Source: Fibrobacter sp. UBA4375 (GTDB lineage: Bacteria; Fibrobacterota; Fibrobacteria; Fibrobacterales; Fibrobacteraceae). From it: a stretch of DNA of 64,000 bases. Numbering within the stretch: the first letter of the stretch is position 1; each line of letters starts with the position of its first letter. The stretch is taken from the NCBI GenBank assembly GCA_002391195.1, contig DGRZ01000075.1:7920-71919 (forward strand), in the 5' to 3' direction. A program made the position numbers and the translations under genes. Of the stretch, positions 32,174 through 40,536 are shown one piece after another. The notes under the pieces were generated by a model, which had not been told where the DNA came from, did not search any database, and worked only from the letters and a program-made list of their open reading frames with translations.

Positions 32174-35058
32174 TAAAAATACGCCCTCGCTTCCGTTGTC
32201 AACTTCTGGAAAATATTCTCTTCGGCGTCACCGAACCTAAGCACATAACGAAGTCCGCAAGAAATAAAGTCGTTTATATCTACAGAAACGGAAGATTCCA
32301 GCCGGTAGGTGCGGCCATCGCTATAGCCGTCCATCATCTGGTAGGGAATCAGGTCGTCGCCGCTTTCCATCTGGACAACCGAGAACTGCACGAACCCATC
32401 TACCATATCTCTGCGGTTATAGCCCAGGCGTAGGGAACCTTCCCACAGGTAGGCGTCAAAAGCGTAATCCTGGTCGTCTTCGCCCTCGCCTGCGCGGTAA
32501 CGGCCGCCGGGTTGCACAAAGAACCCGTTCCAGAAATCATAGCGGTACCGGCCCGAAATATCGCGGGTATCCCAGTCCAGAACCTGCAGGGCCTTCAGCT
32601 CCACGTCTTCCAATAGCAAGGTCGCTCCCACAAAGTGGGATTCATTTATCTGGAATCCTGCATCCAGCAGGTGATGGAATCGCGTCTCGAAATAACTGAT
32701 GGAGCTGAGTTTCTTGTCATAGTCGGCACCGGGCTTGTAAGTAAAGGAGATTCCTCTCGGGTGAGCCCAAGTGCCACGCAGCTCGTAGCTGACCGTTCCC
32801 GAAGAAATGTGCCGTAGCTGCGAAGGCGTGGCCGGCGGAAAGTAGATTTTCTTGCCGGTAGTATCCTCCCCCACTCCGTCGAAAGTTCCACCCAATGAAA
32901 TGTCCCGCAGAATGCCACGCCGGATACCGAGAGAAATTCCAGGGCTCCAGTCAATATCCATCCGGAACGCCGCATTGGAAGCAAGAATGGCCCCCAAGGA
33001 ATCGTTACGGCCCATACCCTCGTAAACAAAATCTCCGTTGTCCACCCCTTCGATAAAACTGCCGGTCAGGCTGTCGTACCGCACATCTCCAGTGCCCTTG
33101 GCCACAGCCTTGTAGATTGGCGTGTAGGTCTGTTCCTCGGTGAGTCCCAGCTTGTAATCTACGCTAGATACCAGCCCCAGTTCTTCGTGACCGAAGGTCC
33201 CGCGGAAATCCCCGACCCAGCTATTCTCGGAACGGCCTCCGTTTTCGCTACGGCGTTCGTACTGCAAGAAATGGTCCAGTTGTGCGTAACGGCTCTGCCA
33301 GGCAGCGCTCTGGATCCAGGCCACGGACTGCAAGGTATCACGCCAATCCTTGCCGAAAGTATCACCCTTGCGTTTAGCCGTCTTGGTTTCTGCCCCTTCG
33401 CTGATGTTCCAGGAGTCTCCCACCATCTGGATTCCGGTTCCGGTCTTGCCATAGGCCACCTGGTTTTCATGACCCAAGGAATCGCTTTCCGTATAGCGCA
33501 GGTCAAAATTTCCGAAGGGCCGCAAAAGTCCTTTCAAGAACTCCACATTTCCCAAGGACTGGTAACGGACCCGTTCCTGCTCCTGGAAACTTTCCACCCG
33601 AAACGCCCCCACATCACTTTTTACCAAGTTGGACTTATGGATTAAAGAAACCCCTCCCCTAGAAGAATTCCAGCTTTCCTTTTCGCCCTGCCGGTAGCCC
33701 CAGATTCCATGAAGGAACCAACCCGTAGCAAGTCTCAGACGCATGCCGAATTCGTCGTGACGCAGGTCGCCATCTACAAGGGCGGCGCTGTCCAAGTCCC
33801 ATTCGTCCAACAATCTAAAACTGTCCCAGTCCTTGTCGCTGCCTTGAAATTCGCCAATCCCGAATTCTTCCTGGATGTAGTTTCCGTAAACGGAAAAAGC
33901 CAGCGGAAACTTTTTCATATTTTCCGACGAATCGGAGGTAACATACCAGCGGTAGCCGTAACCTTCGGGCCCATCCACCTGACGGGAGACCGTGTTGGAA
34001 TCCGTACGGTTTATGGCCATTTCCAAGTCCGCATAGAAACGCCTATCTCCCTGAAAGCGGAGCCGTGCGCCAGCGCGGTCTGTCCGTTCGGGCCTGCGCA
34101 GCGCCCCCAGAGAATCGTCACGAACAAATTCACTTCCGTCGTCGTGCTTGAGCATCCGATAGTCTTCGTCGGTCCAGAGGCCGCGTTTCATGCGATGGCG
34201 ATCATTCTCTAAACGGAATCCCGAAACGTCCAGGTACAGGTTCGGATGCCTGTAGGCACCGTGAGCGGCGTACATATTGTAGATATTCCCGTCGTCATAG
34301 GAATCATACTCTACACGGATTTCGTCATCAGGACCGGGATTTCGGCGACCCTTGAAATTCAAAAGGCCTCCTGCGTAGTTCACCTCGTAATCTACGCCAG
34401 ATGTCAGCAAGTTCCCGTTCAAATAGACCCGCTCGGAGCCGGGCACCACCGAAAGGTAACTGCCGTCGTCACTGATGGAGTAGCCTTCCCGCTGGCCGCT
34501 CACGCCGTTCATCACACGGACAATGCGGTTGGTCTCGTCTGTGCCCGCCACGCCACGGACTTCGGTATAGCCTCCCCTGAGCCCCACCATAGCCCCAAGG
34601 CTTGCCCTTTCCAACCCGAACAGGCCCATGTTCCTGTCCCGCCAAATCAAATCACCTAGGTGCACCATCCAGTGTCTGGATTCCGCACGAAAGTATATCT
34701 GGTCCACTTCCTGCAAGGTGGCGGTGGTCTGGTCACCGGCACGGCGGTCCACATCCGATAGCAAAGCGTCGATATAGACGCTGTCGCCTACAAAGCCCTG
34801 TATAGAAAGCCGCAACTCCTGATCCACCTGGGTGCCGCCATCGCCTACCGTCACCTGCATAGTCTTGTAGCCGTGAGTGGAAAGCCCCGAAATTGCTGAC
34901 CCGTCGCGGCCTTGCGCACCGCCGTCCAGTTCACGCAAATCGTTATTTCGGACAAGGTAGTCCGGATTCCACACGGGTATAGAATCCATGTTCAAGGCGA
35001 AAGCCCGACTCCACAACAGTACCCCCAAAAACACCTTTATCCAAGGGCCTTTGCGCAT
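32173..35058 (-). CDS. Large outer-membrane beta-barrel protein (961 aa)
   Basis: Signal peptide (IKVFLGVLLWSRAFA), then a long beta-rich protein of alternating Tyr/Arg/Asp strands to a terminal KLTTEARAYF with C-terminal Phe. Around residues 205-250 the pattern RVYLNGNLLTSGVDYEVNYA followed by GLLNFKGRRNPGPDDEIRVE is a strand-turn unit also seen in SprA/Sov-type and other giant outer-membrane proteins; that similarity is from memory and only suggestive. It is 5 nt behind the DUF2914-like gene and last in the mglA-like operon. Function unknown; a surface assembly or translocation pore is possible. Confidence 0.65.
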   Translation of the reverse strand: MRKGPWIKVFLGVLLWSRAFALNMDSIPVWNPDYLVRNNDLRELDGGAQGRDGSAISGLSTHGYKTMQVTVGDGGTQVDQELRLSIQGFVGDSVYIDALLSDVDRRAGDQTTATLQEVDQIYFRAESRHWMVHLGDLIWRDRNMGLFGLERASLGAMVGLRGGYTEVRGVAGTDETNRIVRVMNGVSGQREGYSISDDGSYLSVVPGSERVYLNGNLLTSGVDYEVNYAGGLLNFKGRRNPGPDDEIRVEYDSYDDGNIYNMYAAHGAYRHPNLYLDVSGFRLENDRHRMKRGLWTDEDYRMLKHDDGSEFVRDDSLGALRRPERTDRAGARLRFQGDRRFYADLEMAINRTDSNTVSRQVDGPEGYGYRWYVTSDSSENMKKFPLAFSVYGNYIQEEFGIGEFQGSDKDWDSFRLLDEWDLDSAALVDGDLRHDEFGMRLRLATGWFLHGIWGYRQGEKESWNSSRGGVSLIHKSNLVKSDVGAFRVESFQEQERVRYQSLGNVEFLKGLLRPFGNFDLRYTESDSLGHENQVAYGKTGTGIQMVGDSWNISEGAETKTAKRKGDTFGKDWRDTLQSVAWIQSAAWQSRYAQLDHFLQYERRSENGGRSENSWVGDFRGTFGHEELGLVSSVDYKLGLTEEQTYTPIYKAVAKGTGDVRYDSLTGSFIEGVDNGDFVYEGMGRNDSLGAILASNAAFRMDIDWSPGISLGIRRGILRDISLGGTFDGVGEDTTGKKIYFPPATPSQLRHISSGTVSYELRGTWAHPRGISFTYKPGADYDKKLSSISYFETRFHHLLDAGFQINESHFVGATLLLEDVELKALQVLDWDTRDISGRYRYDFWNGFFVQPGGRYRAGEGEDDQDYAFDAYLWEGSLRLGYNRRDMVDGFVQFSVVQMESGDDLIPYQMMDGYSDGRTYRLESSVSVDINDFISCGLRYVLRFGDAEENIFQKLTTEARAYF

Positions 35059-35063
35059 GGGAG

Positions 35064-35531
35064 CTACCTGCTTGTAGAGTCAATCGCGAACTGTTGGCTA
35101 TAAAGGAGCTTGCGTCCCGAAACCAAATCCACGCTCCATTCGCCGGGTTTCAGCAAGGCAGGCAGAATTTCCGTAATGCAGGCTTCGGAATCTTTCTTCA
35201 AATTGCAGGGCAGCACCTGCACCGTATCCATGCCATGGTACCACACGTGCCAGAGGGTGTCCTCCCTATTCTTGAGGGCCGAAGAAATGGTGGTGTAAAA
35301 GTAAAGCCTGGAGCCTTCCTCGAAAACGGAATCCGCACCGAAAGGAGTCTCCTTGACGATATGCCTGCAAACCGTCCCCTGGGCCAGGGAAAGTTCCGTG
35401 TTTCCCGCATCCTTGATGGAGTCGTCTGTAGAAAGGTAGGCCACCGTGCGGTGCACCAAGAACGCAAGCAACACCGCGACCAGTATGACCGTCGTCTTTC
35501 GGATATTGCGCAGTGGCGGAATTCCTGCCAC
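35064..35531 (-). CDS. Membrane-anchored DUF2914-like protein
   Basis: 155 aa from GTG 35531, with CGAGG 5 nt upstream. One N-terminal transmembrane helix (TTVILVAVLLAFLVHRTVAYL) and a periplasmic beta-sandwich-like region: CRHIVKETPFGADSVFEEGS, LYFYTTISSALKN, LWHVWYHGMDTVQVLPCNL, LKPGEWSVDLVSGRKLLYSQ. The 'HVWYH' and 'GeWsVdlv.g..L.s..F' segments are those of DUF2914, whose function is unknown. Two Cys (CRH, CNL) may form a disulfide. It sits between the roadblock gene and the large barrel gene. Confidence 0.65.
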   Translation of the reverse strand: MAGIPPLRNIRKTTVILVAVLLAFLVHRTVAYLSTDDSIKDAGNTELSLAQGTVCRHIVKETPFGADSVFEEGSRLYFYTTISSALKNREDTLWHVWYHGMDTVQVLPCNLKKDSEACITEILPALLKPGEWSVDLVSGRKLLYSQQFAIDSTSR

Positions 35532-35542
35532 AAAAGCCTCGA

Positions 35543-35959
35543 CTAGATAAGCTTACTGGTGTTCTGGGTAAAGGCCGGGACGGCATCCACCAGTTTTTCT
35601 ACCAACAGGCGATTGAAGTCGTCGATGCGGTTCGGGAGCCTGGAACCCGGGAACACCTGCACCAGGAGCAAGGCCTGGTCCACAGGAGAAATGTAGATGG
35701 AGCGGTTTTCGCCAGAATAGGACACCGACTGGAAATTCTCGCCGCCCAGCATGTTGCCCACCTGACGGGCAGAGTCGAAAGAAGCGGTGCTCAGCACGGC
35801 AAGAGGAGTGGGGTCGATACCCAGGGAGCCCACCTCGGCGATAATGGAACCGTCGCGGTGGCAAAGCACAATGTATTCGGCCTTGACGCTTGCCTGATAA
35901 GCAACCATCAGACGGCGGACCTTGCCCACGTCATCGGAATAAATCGTAAAATCGCTCAT
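35543..35959 (-). CDS. Roadblock/LC7 (MglB-like) protein
   Basis: 138 aa, AAGGAG before ATG 35959. Single Roadblock/LC7 domain: EYIVLCHRDGSIIAEVGSLG, the helix LAVLSTASFDSARQVGNMLG and RSIYISPVDQALLLVQVF. MglB is the dimeric GTPase-activating partner of MglA in polarity and motility systems. It is 12 nt downstream of the MglA-like gene, the conventional pairing (order mglA-mglB here). Confidence 0.88.
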   Translation of the reverse strand: MSDFTIYSDDVGKVRRLMVAYQASVKAEYIVLCHRDGSIIAEVGSLGIDPTPLAVLSTASFDSARQVGNMLGGENFQSVSYSGENRSIYISPVDQALLLVQVFPGSRLPNRIDDFNRLLVEKLVDAVPAFTQNTSKLI

Positions 35960-35971
35960 AACACTCTCCTT

Positions 35972-36919
35972 CTACTTCTTCTTAGGAACATAAGGACGCA
36001 ATTCGATTTCGTCGTCTCCAGTTTCCTGAGGCTTTTCCATGGCGCGGCCAAAGGTAGGCATGCGGGGGACCGTAGCGGCGGCACGCGGACGACCAAACGG
36101 CGAAGAGGTGGCTCCCTTCTGGAACAAGCCCGAACCGGCATTACCGGACGGAACCGCCCCTGCAGGAGGGCGAGCCGCAAAAGAAGGCATCTTGAAAGGC
36201 GAAGAAGGAGCTGCCGCTTCGGGTTGAACCTGGGGCTTTGGTGCGGCCTGCTTCACAGACACGCCTTCCTTGGTCAGGGACACGTCATGAACGCCGGTGT
36301 TGTTCACACTTTCGGCGGCCTTGCGCAAAAAACCCTGCTTCACGTTGAACTTTTCAATCACCAGCATGGCGATGGTCTTGAGGGTCGTCACCACACCCTT
36401 TCCGTTATGGGCCGTAGCCGGGAAGAAGGGCACATTGCGCGGGTTCAATTCCGCATTCAGTTCTTCCAAGGAGAACACATTCTCCATATCGCGCTTGTTG
36501 TACTGAAGCACAAAGGGCATGTCATCCAGATCCATACCGTAATCCTGGAGGTTCTGCCTCAGGTTCTGTAGGCTTTCCAAGTTTTCGGCCTGGCGGGAAC
36601 GCTGGGAGTCCGCCACAAACACAATGCCATCAACACCGCGAAGCACCAGCTTACGGGTGCTGTTGTAATAAACCTGACCGGGAACGGTATAAAGCTGGAA
36701 ACGGGTCTTGAAACCCTTGATATCACCAAGATTCAGAGGAAGGAAGTCAAAGAACAGGGTACGGTCGCCTTCGGTAGCCAAGGACACCATGTCCGTGCGC
36801 TTATCCTGGGGCATTTTCTGGTGAATCACCTGGAGGTTCGTGGTCTTGCCACTCAAACCAGGTCCGTAATACACCACCTTACAACTAATCTCTCTTGTAG
36901 CAAAATTTATTGATGACAT
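35972..36919 (-). CDS. MglA-like small Ras-type GTPase with C-terminal extension
   Basis: 315 aa. G domain in residues 1-195: P-loop [12 protein letters not shown], switch [13 protein letters not shown], and NKxD as YNKRD. These match the bacterial MglA family that switches cell polarity with MglB. Residues about 200-315 are a Pro/Ala/Ser/Lys-rich extension ([20 protein letters not shown] ...) absent from the ~195-aa canonical protein, ending [14 protein letters not shown]. First gene of a four-gene operon with very short gaps (12, 11 and 5 nt). Start GAAATG with AGGGA upstream. Confidence 0.9.
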   Translation of the reverse strand: MSSINFATREISCKVVYYGPGLSGKTTNLQVIHQKMPQDKRTDMVSLATEGDRTLFFDFLPLNLGDIKGFKTRFQLYTVPGQVYYNSTRKLVLRGVDGIVFVADSQRSRQAENLESLQNLRQNLQDYGMDLDDMPFVLQYNKRDMENVFSLEELNAELNPRNVPFFPATAHNGKGVVTTLKTIAMLVIEKFNVKQGFLRKAAESVNNTGVHDVSLTKEGVSVKQAAPKPQVQPEAAAPSSPFKMPSFAARPPAGAVPSGNAGSGLFQKGATSSPFGRPRAAATVPRMPTFGRAMEKPQETGDDEIELRPYVPKKK

Positions 36920-37095
36920 TTCAAATCCCTGACACCCTTCATTTTACAAACATTTCATATCCATAATACAAGTTAATAATCTAGCAAAAAACATTTAACA
37001 TATTTCAGGAAAAAACAAAAAATAAGGGCAATTACGGTCCCGAGCATATTCCAAGTTGAGTGATATTAACGAATGTTTACATGCCGGTCGCAGAT

Positions 37096-37130
37096 GTGAG
37101 GCGCGAGGCTCGGGGCTCGGGGTGCGATGA
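37096..37130. repeat. GC-rich heptamer array, five units
   Basis: GTGAGGC-GCGAGGC-TCGGGGC-TCGGGGT-GCGATGA in the 290-bp gap between the mglA-like gene and rpsT. Confidence 0.6.
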
Positions 37131-37160
37131 GCGAAACGGCCCCTATTCCCTATATGCGGA

Positions 37161-37188
37161 AAAGACCGGCACGGGAAACCGTACCGGT
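37161..37188 (-). terminator. Intrinsic terminator of rpsT
   Basis: On the minus strand ACCGGTACGG-tttc-CCGTGCCGGT (one U-G pair) is followed by CTTTT, 25 nt after the rpsT stop. Confidence 0.85.
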
Positions 37189-37212
37189 TCAAAATTCCTG
37201 ATAAAGGATCAA

Positions 37213-37473
37213 TTAGGCGAGGCCGTTGATGACCTTGGCGGCCTTGGCCTTGTAGTTAGCGGCGCGATTGGCGCAGAAACCGGCACGACCCTTAGCGGCA
37301 GCCTTGTCCAGCATGCTGAACAGGTTGGGCATTTCCTTGAGAGCAGCTTCCTTGGAAGTTGCAGTGCGAATCACCTTGAGGCTGGAACGAATCGCGGAAC
37401 GGACGGAACGGTTCATGGCGTTGGCCTTTTCGGCCTGACGCAGACGCTTTTTGCAAGATTTGTGTTGAGGCAC
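37213..37473 (-). CDS. rpsT: 30S ribosomal protein S20
   Basis: 86 aa, highly basic: MPQHKSCKKRLRQAEKANAM ... RSAIRSSLKVIRTA ... AANYKAKAAKVINGLA, the S20 helical pattern that binds 16S rRNA. Usual length. Its promoter probably includes TATCTT near 37514-37519 on the minus strand. Stand-alone gene with its own terminator. Confidence 0.96.
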   Translation of the reverse strand: MPQHKSCKKRLRQAEKANAMNRSVRSAIRSSLKVIRTATSKEAALKEMPNLFSMLDKAAAKGRAGFCANRAANYKAKAAKVINGLA

Positions 37474-37567
37474 CTTTTATTCTCCGGGTAAAACCTACTT
37501 AAAATTTGTTGGCTCAAAGATAGTAAAGTTGGAGATAATGTCAACCCCCCGAAAAGCCGTAAAATGC

Positions 37568-37573
37568 TAAATT
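37568..37573 (+). promoter_or_regulatory. -10-like TAAATT, possible leaderless start
   Basis: CTAAATTTGCCC closely resembles the rnpB promoter CTATATTTGCCC. ATG 37582 follows 8 nt later. This argues for ATG 37582 over the in-frame ATG 37564. Confidence 0.45.
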
Positions 37574-37581
37574 TGCCCATT

Positions 37582-38706
37582 ATGATGCCCTTTGTGAACC
37601 TCTCGGCCCAGCGAGACGCCTACCGGCAGGAGCTGGAAAAAGCCGAAAAAGCAGTACTTGACAGCGGTTGCTACATCGGCGGACCGGAGGTCCAGGCCCT
37701 GGAGCGGGAGCTGTCCGCCTACTGCGGAGGGGTCCAGACGGTCACCTGCGGGAGCGGCACCCAGGCCATCGAGATTGCCCTCATGGTCTTGGGCCTTGAA
37801 CCGGGGGACCAGGTCATCGTCCCGGACTTTACCTTTATCGCTCCGGCGGAAAGTGTGGCAAAACTGGGGGGCATCCCCGTTTTTGCCGACATCGACCCGA
37901 AAACGCTCCAGATCGACCCCGAAAGCGTCAAGAATCTCGTGGGTCCCAAGACCAAGGGCATTATCGCGGTGAACCTGTTCGGGCAGTGCGCCCCCTACGA
38001 GGCCCTGCGGAAAATCGCCGACGAGTGCGACCTCTGGATACTGGAAGACAGCGCCCAGGCCTTCGGTGCGACTTATACCGCCGGTGGTGCCGGACGCGAG
38101 ACCGCCGCCGGGGGGAACGCTCGCCGGGCCTGCACCTTCGGGGACATTTCCATTACCAGTTTTTACCCCAGCAAGCCCCTGGGCTGCTACGGCGACGGCG
38201 GGGCCATCTTTACCGCCAACGCAGAATATGCGAAAAAAGCAAGGCTTATCGCAAACCACGGCAGCAGGGAACGCTACCGCCACGTAGAAATCGGCGTGAA
38301 CGGCAGGCTGGACGCCCTGCAGGCGGCAGTGCTGCGTGTCAAGTTGCGCCACCTGGACCAGGAACTGGAACAACGGGCGGAAAATGCCAAGGTTTACGAT
38401 GAGTTTTTTGCGGGTTTGTCAGGATTTGCGCCGCAAGCGATAGCTGCAGGCAACACCAGCACCTACGCCCAGTACACGGTGCTGGCAGAGAACCGGGACG
38501 AATTCATTGCAAAGTTGAACACTGCAGGAATTCCCTACTGCATCCACTACCCCATGCCGCTGCACAGGCAGGCTTGTTTTGAAGCGACTGCCGCCGGTGC
38601 GAATTCTGCGAACTGCCCTGTGACAGCAAAAATCTGCAAGCAGGTCATCAGCCTGCCCTTCTGCGCCTTCACCGACGTGAAGGGTGTCGTAGAAAAACTG
38701 CGATAG
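37582..38706 (+). CDS. DegT/DnrJ/EryC1-family sugar aminotransferase
   Basis: 374 aa from ATG 37582 (MMPFVNLSAQRDAYR, the usual family start); ATG 37564 is in frame. PLP fold: CGSGTQAIEIALMVLGLEPG, DFTFIAPAESVAKLGGIPVF, ILEDSAQAFGA, and the Schiff-base lysine in SFYPSKPLGCYGDGGAI. The sequence resembles WbpE-type enzymes that aminate UDP-keto-sugars for surface glycans. A short Gly/Arg-rich insertion (AGGAGRETAAGGNARRA) precedes the lysine motif. No other glycan genes are adjacent. Confidence 0.9.
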   Translation: MMPFVNLSAQRDAYRQELEKAEKAVLDSGCYIGGPEVQALERELSAYCGGVQTVTCGSGTQAIEIALMVLGLEPGDQVIVPDFTFIAPAESVAKLGGIPVFADIDPKTLQIDPESVKNLVGPKTKGIIAVNLFGQCAPYEALRKIADECDLWILEDSAQAFGATYTAGGAGRETAAGGNARRACTFGDISITSFYPSKPLGCYGDGGAIFTANAEYAKKARLIANHGSRERYRHVEIGVNGRLDALQAAVLRVKLRHLDQELEQRAENAKVYDEFFAGLSGFAPQAIAAGNTSTYAQYTVLAENRDEFIAKLNTAGIPYCIHYPMPLHRQACFEATAAGANSANCPVTAKICKQVISLPFCAFTDVKGVVEKLR

Positions 38707-38730
38707 AAGCGGTTAGCTGCGGGCATCCCT

Positions 38731-38759
38731 GTCACCCCGGCTGACATGCCGGGGTCAAC
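38731..38759. repeat. REP-like hairpin CCCCGGC/GCCGGGG
   Basis: GTGACCCC-type element: GTCACCCCGGC-tgacat-GCCGGGGTCA. It lies just after the DegT gene and may serve as its terminator. Confidence 0.65.
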
Positions 38760-38768
38760 TTTTTATCC

Positions 38769-38789
38769 CCTACAACCTATGCCCTAGTC
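38769..38789. repeat. Heptamer array (CCTA type), three units
   Basis: CCTACAA-CCTATGC-CCTAGTC. Confidence 0.6.
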
Positions 38790-38861
38790 CTGGCGCTACT
38801 ACGTAGCGCGGACCTCTGCGTCTCTAATGTTTGGAAGACACATCTTGTAACCAGCGACTCT

Positions 38862-38903
38862 AAGACCTAAAACCTACAACCTATAACCTAAGACCTAATC
38901 CAT
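38862..38903. repeat. Heptamer array (AAGACCT type), six units
   Basis: AAGACCT-AAAACCT-ACAACCT-ATAACCT-AAGACCT-AATCCAT. The stop codon of the FISUMP lipoprotein (38895) lies within the last units. Confidence 0.8.
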
Positions 38904-39878
38904 TAGACAACGAACTGAAAACCCGTAGAATTTACTGTCACGGTACAGATTTGCGATATCGTTCTCTAGGTACATGCGGTACGCGTAGGAACCATCCTGT
39001 GTGGAACTCCAGAAGTATGCGTGGTCTCCCTCGTTGACATATTTCCCATCAAAGCCCGAGTGGCCAGCAGGCAACGCCGAAAAGGAATAGATGTCGGTCC
39101 CATTGCCGCTATTATTCCAGCCTTCGACGGACTTGAGTTTAGTACCCGCATCATTTGGGCCGAGATACTGAATAAGGGAACCGTCAACGGCGATAACCAG
39201 TAGTTCGAATTCACCCTCACTGGGCAGGTGCCAGCCTTCAGGACATGCACCGCGGATATTCCCTACCGGCAAGTTACACTCATGATAATAGCCACACTCT
39301 TCCTCACTTCTCCCAACTGCCGCAGACCATTTGTACAGGCGGCCGTAGATGTTGCATTTGTCGGGGTCATCGCCGTAGCAGTAGCTGTTTGCCGTCTTGT
39401 AGTTCAGGTTCTCGGCCATCCACACTTCGGAATAGTCCTTTACAGGAATATCGATGGTGGTGGTCCTGTAAACATGGCCGTCGCGCAGGTCCGTCAGCGT
39501 ATTGGCATCTGCATCGTAGACGCTACCGTTATCGATTTCGTCACCTTCCGAACTGGATGAGTCGCCTTCGGAACTGTCGGAGTCCGGCTCTTCGGAGCTG
39601 CCAGACGAATTGCCTTCGGAACTATCCGATGACGTTCCTTCAACGCTTCCGGAACTTTTGCCGCCTTCGGAGCCGCTGGGATTTAGATCTTCGGAATCGC
39701 TGGACAAGGTGACCTGGTCGCTGGATGACGGGTTCACGGAATCGCTAGACTCAGTACCATCCATTTCACTGGAACTCGACGATTCATCCAAACTGTCAGC
39801 ACTCGAGCCACTATCTCCACCGCAGGCAACAAACAAAGCCATGGCGGCGAACGAAAGCCCAAAGAAAAGTCGTTTCAT
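38895..39878 (-). CDS. FISUMP-domain lipoprotein
   Basis: 327 aa from ATG 39878 (AAGGA upstream); the open frame continues upstream through repeats but the lipoprotein signal MKRLFFGLSFAAMALFVACG sets the start, Cys at residue 19. Residues about 20-135 are a Ser/Asp/Glu/Gly linker (SSSSS, SSDSSEGNSSGSSEE). From about 140 comes the Fibrobacter succinogenes major paralogous domain: TLTDLRDGHVYRTTTI, EVWMAENLNYKT, YGRLYKWSAA, CPEGWHLPSEGEFELL, YFWSSTQDG, GFSVRCLMD. Surface-exposed and lineage-typical; function unknown. This is the best taxonomic marker in the window. Confidence 0.92.
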   Translation of the reverse strand: MKRLFFGLSFAAMALFVACGGDSGSSADSLDESSSSSEMDGTESSDSVNPSSSDQVTLSSDSEDLNPSGSEGGKSSGSVEGTSSDSSEGNSSGSSEEPDSDSSEGDSSSSEGDEIDNGSVYDADANTLTDLRDGHVYRTTTIDIPVKDYSEVWMAENLNYKTANSYCYGDDPDKCNIYGRLYKWSAAVGRSEEECGYYHECNLPVGNIRGACPEGWHLPSEGEFELLVIAVDGSLIQYLGPNDAGTKLKSVEGWNNSGNGTDIYSFSALPAGHSGFDGKYVNEGDHAYFWSSTQDGSYAYRMYLENDIANLYRDSKFYGFSVRCLMD

Positions 39879-39985
39879 ACCCAATCCTTTTTTGAGAAGG
39901 TTGTTTGTATGCAATCTATATAAAATTTTCGGGAATGACAAACGATGGACTTTGAAATGCCGGGAAAGAGGGATGGTTCGTGTGA

Positions 39986-40010
39986 CCCCGGCACTAGGCC
40001 GGGGTGACAG
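39986..40010. repeat. REP-like hairpin CCCCGGC-actag-GCCGGGG with TGACA tail
   Basis: Seven-bp perfect stem followed immediately by TGACAG. Confidence 0.7.
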
Positions 40011-40091
40011 TGGTGGGTACGTGTGGCCCCGGCTAGGTCCTATCGCTTCGCTCCAGGATGACAGGGGTGACAAACAGGAAAACATCTCGGG

Positions 40092-40127
40092 GGAAACTCG
40101 CAGGGACTAACAGTCACAAGAGTTTCC
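40092..40127. other. Two-stem inverted repeat
   Basis: Outer stem GGAAACTC/GAGTTTCC enclosing GACT-aac-AGTC. It is not followed by a U-tract and is not related to the REP hairpins. Confidence 0.5.
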
Positions 40128-40214
40128 GCCTGTTGTAACTGCTCGGACCTATAGTAAATATTCTTACCCCAAAAAGCACTTGTATGCCAGAGCCACCGCT
40201 TGTTTTTTGACCGA

Positions 40215-40277
40215 GATGTGTGCTTTCCGAGAGAACAGTCGAACAAAGTGAATCTGTTCTCGAGGGAAGTACACATC
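40215..40277 (+). other. Long hairpin, candidate structured RNA or small mobile element
   Basis: 24-nt arms 40215-40238 and 40254-40277 pair at 22 of 24 positions if G-U pairs are allowed; two positions mismatch. The two non-Watson-Crick positions that still pair are G-U only when read as plus-strand RNA. Loop is 15 nt. Confidence 0.5.
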
Positions 40278-40322
40278 GAGGGAAAGATTTGTTAAAAGAG
40301 TTCCCCGACCGAGATGATAGCA

Positions 40323-40408
40323 GATTCCCGTGATTCTATCCCCTATCGCCTTGCTCCAGGGCTCCAGAATGACAGCAAGGATGACCCCGGGACAAGCCCG
40401 GGGTGACA
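40323..40408. repeat. Nested REP-like repeat, copy B, fused to a CCCCGGG hairpin
   Basis: ATTCCCGTGATTCTATC ... GGCTCCAGAATGACAGC followed by AAGGATGACCCCGGG and GCCCGGGGTGACA. It shares the inner part with copy A at 32032. Confidence 0.65.
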
Positions 40409-40491
40409 ATGGGATGGACGGGAGATCCTCAACAAGATGATAGTGGATCCTCGCCTTGATTCGACTTCGCTCACCACAGGGCGCGGGGATG

Positions 40492-40517
40492 ACCCCGGGA
40501 CAGGCCCGGGGTGACAA
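40492..40517. repeat. REP-like hairpin ACCCCGGG/CCCGGGGT with TGACA tail
   Basis: ACCCCGGG-acagg-CCCGGGGTGACA, nearly identical to 40384-40408. Confidence 0.7.
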
Positions 40518-40536
40518 GCGGGATGGCTATGCAGAA

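Larger units (their letters stand above)
39879..40536. other. 658-bp gene-free region rich in hairpins and REP-like repeats
   Basis: Between two minus-strand lipoprotein genes. It holds REP-like hairpins (39986-40004, 40384-40404, 40492-40512), a degenerate one near 40024-40072, a nested repeat at 40323-40386, and two unrelated inverted repeats at 40092-40127 and 40215-40277. Minus-strand open frames here translate the repeats and are not credible genes. Confidence 0.75.

Noticed and set aside
40040..40276. 78-aa minus-strand open frame
   Set aside because: Overlaps inverted repeats and REP remnants, with no ribosome-binding site.
40164..40517. 117-aa minus-strand open frame containing SPRACPGVI repeats
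   Set aside because: It translates REP-like hairpins and the long inverted repeat; no start signal, and the repeated peptide is the known look of translated REP sequence.
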